Shown: positions 1 through 5,585 of the stretch, one piece after another | How positions within the stretch are numbered: position 1 is the first letter of the stretch | Layout: each line of letters starts with the position of its first letter | NCBI GenBank assembly: GCA_963847575.1 | Contig: CAWKAL010000132.1 | Location: 1-6,371 of the forward strand | DNA from: JASBSR01 sp963847575 | GTDB taxonomy: Bacteria > Pseudomonadota > Gammaproteobacteria > SZUA-229 | Reading direction: 5' to 3' | Length of the DNA stretch: 6,371 nucleotides | Made by a program: the position numbers and the translations under genes | The notes under the pieces: generated by a model | What the model was told of the DNA's origin: nothing | Databases searched by the model: none | The model's input: the letters and a program-made list of their open reading frames with translations, nothing else

Positions 1-180
1 GTTGCCCGACCAGAGCAGGCAGCGCTACAACTTCACTCAACCGATGAGCAAGGCGTCGAGGGTGAGTACGCGCACCAAGACGGGGTCGGAGACCACCAAG
101 ACCAAGCCACTCATAGAAGCGGGCTTGGCAGTTCCGACCCTCGACAAGCCAAGGGCCAAGGCCAAGGACAAACAGGGCGA
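1..180. other. GC-rich segment abutting the broken NHL gene
   Basis: By hand count this stretch is about 62% G+C, against 35% in 181-240 and 47% in 241-300. It contains nested inverted repeats: GTCGAGGGT (55-63) with ACCCTCGAC (137-145), GTCGGA (85-90) with TCCGAC (133-138), and CCAAGCC (102-108) with GGCTTGG (122-128). Several frames on both strands are open through it, which high GC alone can produce, and no translation resembles a family I know. It may be the end of an inserted element, a structured RNA or site, or a degenerate part of the propeller gene. The left edge lies outside the window. Confidence 0.4.
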
Positions 181-792
181 AAAATCAGGCTGGCCAATAA
201 CAAAGTCTGCATTTTGATTATTGATATCGGGTATGGAATTAAAACCAAGCACGCGACTATTGTTCCAGTCGGTTTGATACAGAATGCCATTTGACACGGC
301 GGCGATGCTATAAGGAAGATTCAGGCTGTTCGCACCCGCAGCGCCGCCCTGATTGACAACTGTGCCGGTAAAGTCTGCCTGTCCTATCACCACGGCCGCA
401 TTCTGGAACAAAACCAGGTCATTGACCGGGGTAATGACAATGCTAATAGTTGCAGGCGCACTGTTTTCAGTGCCGTCGTTGACCGTAAAACTGAAACTGT
501 CTTCGCCATTATAATTGGCATTCGGTGTGTAACTCAGGTTTGCCCCGGTGCCGCTAAGGCTGCCGTTCGCCGGAGTGCTCACATTGTAAGTAAGCGTGTC
601 GTTATCCGCATCGCTGCCACCGAGTGTTATCGCGGTTGTGATATCTTCGACCAGGATGACACTTTGGTCATTCGCGACTGGAGCAGTGTTAGTGTCAACG
701 GGGGTCTTGCCGTCATTGCTGCATGCGCTCAAACCCGTGACGATGGCGATGCATAGCAATGTCAAATTGAGTGGTGCACGTGCGTTTTTCAT
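37..792 (-). CDS. Lipoprotein with cadherin-like domain and NHL-type repeat, C-terminus probably disrupted
   Basis: This is a predicted exported lipoprotein of 251 codons. Residues 1-24 form a lipoprotein signal with the lipobox LSAC (Cys24), followed by a polar linker. Residues about 38-125 look like a cadherin-like/Big-type beta-sandwich (SDADNDTLTYN, YTPNANYNGEDSFSFTVNDG, ending ITPVND). Residues about 134-204 match NHL-type beta-propeller blades: VIGQADF recurs as VIGQPDF, flanking an LNLPYSIA...NNSRVLGFNSIP unit. Proteins of this kind normally run on through several more blades. Here the sequence after QPDF (Phe204) becomes leucine/valine-rich and stops at residue 251. That change coincides with a GC jump near position 180, so the 3' part may be foreign, frameshifted or degenerate. 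The ATG at 792 is supported by GGAAG on the minus strand (800-804) with a 7-nt spacer. A surface-attached binding or structural role is inferred only from the domains. Confidence 0.75.
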   Translation of the reverse strand: MKNARAPLNLTLLCIAIVTGLSACSNDGKTPVDTNTAPVANDQSVILVEDITTAITLGGSDADNDTLTYNVSTPANGSLSGTGANLSYTPNANYNGEDSFSFTVNDGTENSAPATISIVITPVNDLVLFQNAAVVIGQADFTGTVVNQGGAAGANSLNLPYSIAAVSNGILYQTDWNNSRVLGFNSIPDINNQNADFVIGQPDFSPCLSLALALGLSRVGTAKPASMSGLVLVVSDPVLVRVLTLDALLIG

Positions 793-1166
793 TGTTGTAC
801 TTCCGGTGGTATGTTCTCCATAAGTATGGTGCTGGGTTTACAAATGTTTACGATAACTTGATGAATCACCCATTTTGGTCGATAAAAGATCTGTAATCGT
901 AATAAAACAGCCATCGAAAGGGCGTTTGTTTAGATTATTAGTGTGCCGAAACTTAGATTAAGTATAACTATCTGGCAGGTAATGACAGGGTGTTGTGGCG
1001 GCCACGAGCACTGTCATCTTAATATGTGGGGTCAGGTAATATGTGCGGGCAGATCAAACATATCGCTACTATAGAACTCGCCAGATATGCAATAAAAAGC
1101 GGGCGTTTCCCTCAAGATGCGTTATTCATCCAACCCAGCCAACATCGGCTGTTGCTTCCTGTGCCT

Positions 1167-1180
1167 GCCCGTTAACGGGC
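1167..1180. repeat. Perfect 14-bp palindrome
   Basis: GCCCGTTAACGGGC is its own reverse complement. It lies 25 bp from the FNR-type box. As a dyad it could be a protein binding site; as RNA it gives only a tight hairpin without a T-run, so it is not a good intrinsic terminator. Confidence 0.6.
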
Positions 1181-1205
1181 TACCTGTCACGAATGAAAGT
1201 GGCGT

Positions 1206-1219
1206 TTGATTTAAATCAA
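1206..1219. promoter_or_regulatory. Perfect FNR/ANR-type box
   Basis: TTGATTTAAATCAA matches the FNR/ANR consensus TTGAT-N4-ATCAA at every specified base and is fully palindromic. FNR is an oxygen-sensing Fe-S regulator that activates promoters when centred about 41.5 bp upstream of the start site. From the centre at 1212/1213, such a start would fall near 1254 on the plus strand or 1171 on the minus strand. The nearest genes are the lipoprotein starting at 1413 (+) and the one starting at 792 (-). The plus-strand gene is closer, with a leader of about 160 nt. A weak TACGAA at 1236-1241 is the only -10-like match I see. Confidence 0.55.
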
Positions 1220-1256
1220 GAACCAGGAGCATCAATACGAATTCGGCCAATTGCGA

Positions 1257-1274
1257 AATTCCGGGGACAGTATA
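1257..1274. repeat. AATTCCGGGGACAGTATA motif, possible transposon-end remnant
   Basis: This 18-bp string resembles a sequence I associate with the flanks of REP-associated/IS200-like tyrosine (Y1) transposase genes in proteobacteria. A related GGGGTCAGG lies at 1028-1036 in the same orientation. No transposase is encoded nearby, so at most this is a remnant. The association is from memory and not verified. Confidence 0.25.
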
Positions 1275-1412
1275 TTCATGGATAATGGTGGCGAAAGAAA
1301 TATCTGCAGTCAGAGTTTAAATTCTGTGATGAGTTTTTGTCTGGCGCTAAATATTTTGCATAGCCCGGTAAAATAATAAGGCTGCACTTTTTTATTATTC
1401 GAGAATAGAGAC

Positions 1413-1766
1413 ATGCGATTTTTAAACCTGCTGGCTTTTTCAGTACTGCTTATCGGCGGATGCACAAACCTGGTAACGTCCGAGATGGCTGAAAAAGTGA
1501 CGCTATATAAAGATGAAAGTAAAATACCGGATCATTGTGAAAGACTCGGTGAAGTGTCGGCCGGGGTATGTGCCAACACCTCGCCGTGCCCCGATGTAGT
1601 GATGAAGAAACATTTACGTGAGAAAGCCTATATGGACTACAGGGCCGACACCGTGTGGCTATATAACACCACGCTATCCGGTACTGAAGTGGTTGGTCAC
1701 GGTATCGCTTATAAATGTAATGAAGATCAGGAAGAAATTGGGTCGGTGCCAAATGAGAGTAATTAG
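1413..1766 (+). CDS. Small RcsF/DUF4156-like lipoprotein
   Basis: The 117-residue product starts with a short lipoprotein signal peptide and the lipobox LIGGC (Cys17), so it should be lipidated and exported, probably to the outer membrane. The mature part has the pattern VTLYKDESKIPDHCERLGEVSAGVC (residues 29-53 in that order), then a Lys/Arg-rich helix (about 64-77) and a closing strand ending in AYKC (99-102). This order of 'LY.de...C..LGEVs...C', helix, 'A..v.L' resembles RcsF and DUF4156 lipoproteins. RcsF is the envelope-stress sensor of the Rcs phosphorelay and carries two disulfides. Here the mature domain has four cysteines (42, 53, 59, 102), consistent with two disulfides. No Rcs genes are nearby, so a signalling role is not shown. 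An AGAGAC-type ribosome site precedes the ATG. The gene converges on 1819-2205 across a hairpin and may be read from the FNR-box region upstream. Confidence 0.75.
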   Translation: MRFLNLLAFSVLLIGGCTNLVTSEMAEKVTLYKDESKIPDHCERLGEVSAGVCANTSPCPDVVMKKHLREKAYMDYRADTVWLYNTTLSGTEVVGHGIAYKCNEDQEEIGSVPNESN

Positions 1767-1796
1767 CTATCTATAAATATCTCGGTCATTAATACA

Positions 1797-1813
1797 AAGG
1801 GGTGAGTCCCCTT
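1797..1813. terminator. Hairpin between convergent genes
   Basis: AAGGGG (1797-1802) pairs with CCCCTT (1808-1813) around a TGAGT loop. It lies 5 nt beyond the stop codon of the minus-strand gene. On that strand it is followed by TGTATT, a weak T-rich tail, so it more likely ends that gene than the plus-strand one. A very similar sequence lies after the chemoreceptor gene at 3401-3423. Confidence 0.45.
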
Positions 1814-1818
1814 AAAGC

Positions 1819-2205
1819 CTAATCTTCATCATCGATGTCGTCGATAAACTCGTCGCTATCGCTATCATCTTCTTCCATGTTCGTGTCGAATTCGTCGTCC
1901 TTTTTATTGACGGGTTTTGCGCTTGATGCCTTGCCTTCCCACCTGGCGACATTTCGTGCGGCTGCAAATGTTTTGAGTGCCGTCCTGAAGGCCTGGTCGA
2001 GTTCATCGCGGGGGACATCGTCCGCGGCCAGTGCGCGTAGTTTGGGTTCCACTATCGGCAGTGAGTATTCCAGAAATGTTTTACGCGAGTGATTGTATAA
2101 CCAGACTTTGCTCGGGCCGCTGGCCTCAAGCGTCAGGTCACGAACCACGGGCGAGGTTTTGTCACCCGCTTCGAGTACCCCGTACCAGAGATCTTTTCGA
2201 GCCAT
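1819..2205 (-). CDS. Conserved hypothetical protein with acidic C-terminal tail
   Basis: I recognise the style of this 128-residue protein (MARKDLWYGVLEAGDKTSPVVRDL at the N-terminus) as a conserved gammaproteobacterial hypothetical, but I know no function. Residues 1-60 look like a compact beta-rich domain with aromatic residues (WYG, VWLYNHS, FLEY). Residues about 66-90 look helical (DELDQAFRTALKTFAAARNVARW). Residues 103-128 are almost entirely Asp/Glu/Ser with one Asn, Met and Thr, so the tail is disordered and strongly negative. There is no signal peptide or membrane segment, so it is cytoplasmic. The start is an ATG with only a weak upstream AACAAG. A candidate promoter lies 31 bp upstream, which supports this start and a short leader. 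The acidic tail might mimic nucleic acid or bind a basic partner; this is inference only. Confidence 0.8.
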   Translation of the reverse strand: MARKDLWYGVLEAGDKTSPVVRDLTLEASGPSKVWLYNHSRKTFLEYSLPIVEPKLRALAADDVPRDELDQAFRTALKTFAAARNVARWEGKASSAKPVNKKDDEFDTNMEEDDSDSDEFIDDIDDED

Positions 2206-2236
2206 CTTGTTACCATTGCGGTGGTTATTTTTGCGG

Positions 2237-2264
2237 AATGTAGCAAATGCTTCGCGGATTTCAA
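2237..2264 (-). promoter_or_regulatory. Candidate sigma-70 promoter for the acidic-tail protein gene
   Basis: On the minus strand, TTGAAA (2259-2264) and TACATT (2237-2242) are separated by 16 bp, matching the -35 and -10 consensus at 5/6 and 4/6. The -10 lies 31 bp from the ATG at 2205. The partial repeat copy begins at the upstream edge of the -35. Confidence 0.4.
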
Positions 2265-2323
2265 GTAGATAAAGGGTTGCCGAGTGTTAATATTTTTTGG
2301 CCAGAAAACCCGGGCCAGGAAAA
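2264..2323. repeat. Partial, diverged tandem copy of the intergenic repeat
   Basis: TAGATAA, then GGTT, TAATATT, GGCCAGAA and CCAGGAA occur in the same order as TAGATAA, AGTT, TAATATT, GGCGAGAA and CCAGGAA in the adjoining copy, allowing for small gaps. It also contains TGGCC (2298-2302) facing GGCCA (2313-2317). The similarity is weaker than between the full copies. Confidence 0.4.
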
Positions 2324-2400
2324 CCTGGATTAGATAACCAGTTATTTCTAATATTGGCGAGAACCCGGAGCCGGCCAGGAATGTTTCCCTCCGTCACCCT
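2324..2400. repeat. Intergenic repeat copy 1: hairpin, CTAATATT core, CGTCACCCT end
   Basis: The copy opens with CTGG (2325-2328) and CCAG (2338-2341) around a TTAGATA loop. A TTTCTAATATTGGCGA core follows, and it ends in CCGTCACCCT (2391-2400). The first 21 columns match the copy at 6010 at about 16 positions, and the core and the last 9 bases also match. It sits in the space between divergent genes. Confidence 0.6.
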
Positions 2401-2409
2401 CTGGCCATT

Positions 2410-2435
2410 TAAGTAAATTTCACCCTGTCCGATAT
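2410..2435 (+). promoter_or_regulatory. Possible sigma-28 (FliA)-like promoter for the chemoreceptor gene
   Basis: TCCGATAT (2428-2435) matches 6 of 8 bases of the FliA -10 consensus GCCGATAA. TAAG (2410-2413) lies 14 nt upstream, compared with the usual TAAA and 15 nt. Chemoreceptor genes are commonly FliA-dependent, which adds weight, but the -35 match is imperfect. The leader to the ATG at 2538 would be about 95 nt. Confidence 0.3.
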
Positions 2436-2537
2436 GTATTCTGTGGTCCCTGATTACGAGAAAATACGCCAGTCCATTTTTTCGAATGAGGAATCGCACA
2501 CAGCCTATGAACTCGCCTGTTACGGGGATCTTTAATC

Positions 2538-3395
2538 ATGAACATGGCAACACTGTCCGACATCATCGACAGCATTCGCGCACACGCACACAGCGTGGTT
2601 GATACGGCAGACGAGGTGTGCCAGGGAAATTCCAGTCTTAACCAGCGAACCCGGGAACAGGCCGCCAGCCTTGAAGAGATCGCATCAGCCATGGAGCAGA
2701 TCACCGCGACGGTGGGGCAGAATGCCGAACATGCGGGCAATGCAAAAACCCTGGTGCTCGAAGTCAATGAGCATGTCAAAAAGAGCCTGGTAGTGGTCAG
2801 CAGTACCATCGGTGCCATGGCGGCCATCGAGAAGTCGAGCAAACAGATCGGCGATATCATCAGCGTGATCGAGAACATTGCTTTCCAGACCAACCTGCTC
2901 GCACTGAATGCGGCAGTCGAGGCGGCGCGCGCGGGTGACCATGGGCGCGGTTTTGCGGTGGTTGCCAGCGAAGTGAGGGATCTCGCCGGTCGCAGCGCGA
3001 AAGCGGCAAAAGAAATCAAGTCACTGGTGAGCGATAGCGTCGGCAAGGTCGAAACGGGATCTGAATTTGTCGAGGAGACCGCCGAATCGCTGTGTGAGAT
3101 CAGTGGCGCGGTCGATAATATTACCGCCATCGTTTCCGAGATAGCGACGGCGAGCAAGGAGCAGTCTACCGGTATCAAACAGGTCAACAAGGCAATCACT
3201 CGGATGGACCGTATGACCCAGGCAAATGCAGCGCTGGTCGAAAAAGCCGCAAGCGCGAGTAATTCACTGGGCGCACAGGCCGAGCAGCTCACCACGCTGG
3301 CCGCCAGCTTTAATCAAGCTAGTTTCGAGAGTGATGCGGGCGAGGAACAGTACGAAGAACTGGACGCGCCGGAACACGCTTTGCGCAGGGTCTGA
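2538..3395 (+). CDS. Soluble chemoreceptor signalling domain (MCP without sensor or membrane part)
   Basis: The 285-residue protein is the cytoplasmic signalling module of a methyl-accepting chemotaxis protein, which forms an antiparallel coiled-coil hairpin and controls CheA kinase through CheW. Residues 30-60 (QGNSSLNQRTREQAASLEEIASAMEQITATV) are the N-terminal methylation helix. Residues about 112-160 are the conserved tip, with IAFQTNLLALNAAVEAARAG, GRGFAVVASEVRDLA and RSAKAAKEI. The usual Glu after RAG is Asp134. Residues 200-258 form the returning helix. The end is an acidic tail (EEQYEELD) and not the CheR-tethering pentapeptide. No transmembrane segment, HAMP or PAS domain precedes it: an in-frame TGA at 2508-2510 closes the frame just upstream. 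GGGGA at 2524-2528 is a good ribosome site with a 9-nt spacer, so the short form seems genuinely translated. It may be a cytoplasmic receptor or the remnant of a longer gene. No other che gene is in view. Confidence 0.85.
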   Translation: MNMATLSDIIDSIRAHAHSVVDTADEVCQGNSSLNQRTREQAASLEEIASAMEQITATVGQNAEHAGNAKTLVLEVNEHVKKSLVVVSSTIGAMAAIEKSSKQIGDIISVIENIAFQTNLLALNAAVEAARAGDHGRGFAVVASEVRDLAGRSAKAAKEIKSLVSDSVGKVETGSEFVEETAESLCEISGAVDNITAIVSEIATASKEQSTGIKQVNKAITRMDRMTQANAALVEKAASASNSLGAQAEQLTTLAASFNQASFESDAGEEQYEELDAPEHALRRV

Positions 3396-3400
3396 GAATT

Positions 3401-3423
3401 AAAGGGTTCTTACCCCTTAAAAC
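3401..3423. terminator. Hairpin after the chemoreceptor gene
   Basis: AAGGG (3402-3406) pairs with CCCTT (3414-3418), 6 nt after the TGA stop codon. There is no T-run, so as an intrinsic terminator it is poor. The sequence closely matches 1796-1818 (AAAGGG...CCCCTTAAA.CC in both), suggesting a small repeated palindrome placed after stop codons. Confidence 0.35.
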
Positions 3424-3506
3424 CATAAGCACAAGCACGAAACACTAAGCCACTCACATCCGCACTATCCGGACAGTCATCATCGGCACAGGCATTGAGA
3501 GAAAAA

Positions 3507-3579
3507 AACCTGGGCAGATACCTGTTTCTTCCAGTATTAGCGAAATCTACAAGTACCCGCCCGGTTGTGGGTGTATCAG
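3507..3579. repeat. Intergenic repeat copy 2
   Basis: This copy has CCTGGGCAGATACCTGTTTCTT, where the first-hairpin position has partly lost its pairing, then a CCAGTATTAGCGA core. A second hairpin follows: ACCCGC (3555-3560) pairs with GTGGGT (3567-3572), with one G-U pair and a CCGGTT loop. It lies between the 3' ends of the chemoreceptor and antiporter genes. An A7 run (3502-3508) just outside would read as T7 in the antiporter transcript, so the copy may also serve as that gene's terminator. Confidence 0.5.
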
Positions 3580-3616
3580 ATTACTCTGTGAGCAGTCATG
3601 CAATCTCCGGCATCAC

Positions 3617-5353
3617 TCAAACCGTTTCGGATACTGCACGGCTATCGGCAAGGGCGGCGCTGACCTGGAGCGCGCGCTCATGCTGGCGCAGCAACCAGGC
3701 CTGGATCCTGGCCTCATCCACATGTTGATGTCGCAACACCTCGGCCGCCAGATCGATCCCCCGGGGAACGCTGCGGTTGACGACGGCGCGCATCCCAAAA
3801 GATTCGAATTGTACTTTGTCCTTGTCGGTGTCGACGGCAATGAAGCGGGTGAGGTTCGGATAGCGATCGCTGACGATTGGCTTTAGCGCTCTGGAAACTT
3901 CGTGGCGGACGATAGTAACGACGACAGCCTCGCGCTCAGTAAACGCGAGGGTCTCCATTAAGCGCGTATCGGCCGGGTCTCCGAATGCCACGGGGTAACC
4001 GTCGGCGCTCGCAGCCAGAAATCGATCGTAGTCTATTTCGAATGAATCATAAGGCACTTCGTGTGCCTTGAGTGCATCCGCGACAGTGCGGCCGATCTCA
4101 CCCATGCCGAACACAACCAGTGGTGCCACGGTGGAGCCTGCGTTAGTTTCGCCGCCAGACTCCGGGGAATTTAATCTTTGCCTTAGCTTCCGGGCCAGGC
4201 TGTTGCCGAGAGATGCGAGTGAGGGCGTCAGTACGAGGCTCGCGGCGATAGCTGTGATCAGCACACCGACCATGGCTTCGCCCAGCGCCTCGCGCATCAC
4301 CGGCAGGGCAATAATCACGAAGACGAATTCGCTGCCCTGTGCCAGCAAAAAGCCGAGTTGCACTGCGCCGGGCGATGACCAGCCAAAGGCCCTGGCGGCA
4401 ATACTGACCAGCACCGTCTTGATTGCGATGAAAGCGACAAGAAAAACGAGGATTTCGCCCCAGTGCGCCAGCAGAATTCGCCAGTCGAGAGACATGCCCA
4501 CAGTGATGAAAAAAAAGCCGAGTAGCAGATTGCGGAATGGCTTCGCCTCGGTCTGGATAACATGCCGGTATGGGGTTTCTGAGATAATCATTCCCCCTAG
4601 AAACGCGCCGAGCGTGAGCGAAAGTCCCGCACCGCTGGTGGCGGCTGCTGTTGCTAATACCACCAGCAGCGCAGTGGCGGTGAAAATTTCCTCGTTTCGG
4701 GTCTGCGATATCAGTCGAAACAATGGCCTGATTGCGTAACGGCCAAACACGACCGCTGCGAGAAATGCAAAGGCGGCCTTCAGCCCTGCTAATGAGACTG
4801 CAATGGTGAGGTCAGATGCAGTGGGTAAGGCGCCATTGCTCTCGAGCGAAGCCGCAAAAATCAGCAGGAAGATAGCGCAGATATCCTGGAATATCAGGAC
4901 CGCGGTTGCAGTTATGCCGACCGGGCAGTTCTGCTGTTTTCTCTCAGCCAGCGTCTGAACGACGACAGCTGTCGACGAAAGCGCGAGCGCACCACCCAGG
5001 ATAACGGCATGCTCCGGAGCTAGACCAAAGCCCATAGCAATAAACCCGAAGATGAAACCGCAGACAATGATCTGCAGCGGCCCAAGTCCAAAAATATCGC
5101 GACGCGCCTCCCAGATACTGGCGAGAGAAAAATGCAGTCCAATATCGAACAGCAGGAAAACGACACCCAGTTCCGCAAGCAGACGTGTGGTCTCGCTCTC
5201 ATGGATCATACCCAGTGCATGGGGCCCGATGAGTATGCCAGCAAAAAGGTAGCCGACAATCGGGCTGAGTCCGACTTTGCGCATTAGCGCGATAGCGAAA
5301 ATACCAACTAACAGTAAAACGATAATGGGCGCTAATGAGTGGGCTTCTTCCAT
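3617..5353 (-). CDS. KefB/KefC-type CPA2 potassium/proton antiporter with RCK domain
   Basis: The 578-residue integral inner-membrane protein exchanges monovalent cations, probably K+, for protons. Residues 1-390 are the CPA2 exchanger domain, with about 12-13 hydrophobic segments. Landmarks are VGYLFAGILIGPHALG (33-48), LLFDIGLHFS (67-76), ALSSTAVVVQ (124-133), the ion-path pair Gln156-Asp157 in LIFQDICAI, LTLGAFLGGMIISETPYRH (246-264), LLLGFFFITVGMSLD (276-290) and LLAQGSEFVFV (336-346). The QD pair is as in KefB/KefC, not YbaL. After a polar linker, residues about 411-540 form an RCK/TrkA-N Rossmann domain with GMGEIG (416-421) and an acidic strand end, FEIDYD. In E. coli KefB/KefC this domain is gated by glutathione and its adducts. 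No KefF/KefG-like partner is in view. The ATG is supported by AGGA (5360-5363, minus strand) with a 6-nt spacer. Length is near the family norm and the frame is intact. Exact paralogue and ion are uncertain. Confidence 0.93.
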   Translation of the reverse strand: MEEAHSLAPIIVLLLVGIFAIALMRKVGLSPIVGYLFAGILIGPHALGMIHESETTRLLAELGVVFLLFDIGLHFSLASIWEARRDIFGLGPLQIIVCGFIFGFIAMGFGLAPEHAVILGGALALSSTAVVVQTLAERKQQNCPVGITATAVLIFQDICAIFLLIFAASLESNGALPTASDLTIAVSLAGLKAAFAFLAAVVFGRYAIRPLFRLISQTRNEEIFTATALLVVLATAAATSGAGLSLTLGAFLGGMIISETPYRHVIQTEAKPFRNLLLGFFFITVGMSLDWRILLAHWGEILVFLVAFIAIKTVLVSIAARAFGWSSPGAVQLGFLLAQGSEFVFVIIALPVMREALGEAMVGVLITAIAASLVLTPSLASLGNSLARKLRQRLNSPESGGETNAGSTVAPLVVFGMGEIGRTVADALKAHEVPYDSFEIDYDRFLAASADGYPVAFGDPADTRLMETLAFTEREAVVVTIVRHEVSRALKPIVSDRYPNLTRFIAVDTDKDKVQFESFGMRAVVNRSVPRGIDLAAEVLRHQHVDEARIQAWLLRQHERALQVSAALADSRAVSETV

Positions 5354-5402
5354 AGTGTTTCCTACGAAGTTTTTCTGTTTATTTCGAGCAGTACCGCCAC
5401 GT

Positions 5403-5437
5403 ACCTGTACTCAACTTTATCCCTGACGTAAACAGGT
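5403..5437. repeat. Inverted repeat in the divergent antiporter/DCC space
   Basis: ACCTGT (5403-5408) faces ACAGGT (5432-5437) across 23 bp, between two divergent genes. It could be a split operator, but 6-bp arms arise easily by chance. I found no convincing -35/-10 pair for either gene in 5354-5534. Confidence 0.2.
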
Positions 5438-5585
5438 CGCAGACAGTGCATATATAGTACTCGACTCACAGGCAATATAAACAGCTATAACCCTTAATGC
5501 ACATGGAAGTGTCAGTGACACGAGTGGTAAAGTAATGATTGTAATGTCACCTGACAATTACATCCTCTGGAACATAAGGCAGCTA

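Larger units (their letters stand above)
793..1412. other. 620-bp gene-poor region with FNR-type box and palindromes
   Basis: No convincing coding region lies between the divergent lipoprotein genes. The GTG-started frame at 1043-1285 has no ribosome binding site I can see and no family resemblance. A 32-codon ATG frame at 1278-1376 has GGGGA 10 nt upstream but is too short and featureless to call. The region does hold a perfect TTGAT-N4-ATCAA palindrome (1206-1219), a 14-bp palindrome (1167-1180) and two GGGGWCAG motifs (1028-1036 and 1263-1270). It could be a long regulatory region or the remains of a lost gene or mobile element. Confidence 0.6.
2206..2537. other. 332-bp intergenic region upstream of the chemoreceptor gene
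   Basis: The region separates two divergent genes. It holds a sigma-70-like promoter for the minus-strand gene, a tandem pair of repeat copies (2264-2323, 2324-2400) and a possible sigma-28-like promoter (2410-2435). A minus-strand frame at 2287-2499 reads straight through the repeats and is not taken as a gene. Confidence 0.55.

Noticed and set aside
2..217. Plus-strand frame rich in Thr and Lys at the left edge
   Set aside because: It begins with TTG at the window edge. The GC-rich segment is open in several frames, so openness is not evidence of coding.
1043..1285. 80-codon frame with GTG start
   Set aside because: No ribosome site, no recognisable motif, and it runs through the FNR box, the palindrome and the GGGGACAG motif.
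1278..1376. 32-codon ATG frame downstream of the FNR box
   Set aside because: GGGGA lies 10 nt upstream, but the product is short and featureless; expression data would be needed.
2287..2499. 70-codon minus-strand frame before the chemoreceptor
   Set aside because: More than half of it is the translated intergenic repeat, and the other repeat copies contain stop codons in the matching frame.
2420..3295. 291-codon minus-strand frame across the chemoreceptor
   Set aside because: It is antisense to a clear chemoreceptor domain. Its Ser/Ala/Leu-rich, family-less translation is what the complement of that gene gives.
4068..4739. 223-codon plus-strand frame inside the antiporter gene
   Set aside because: It is antisense to conserved antiporter motifs, and its translation has no family resemblance.
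5535..5585. 17-residue N-terminal extension of the DCC protein
   Set aside because: The ribosome site before 5535 is poorer than AAGG before 5586, and the conserved fold starts just after the later ATG.
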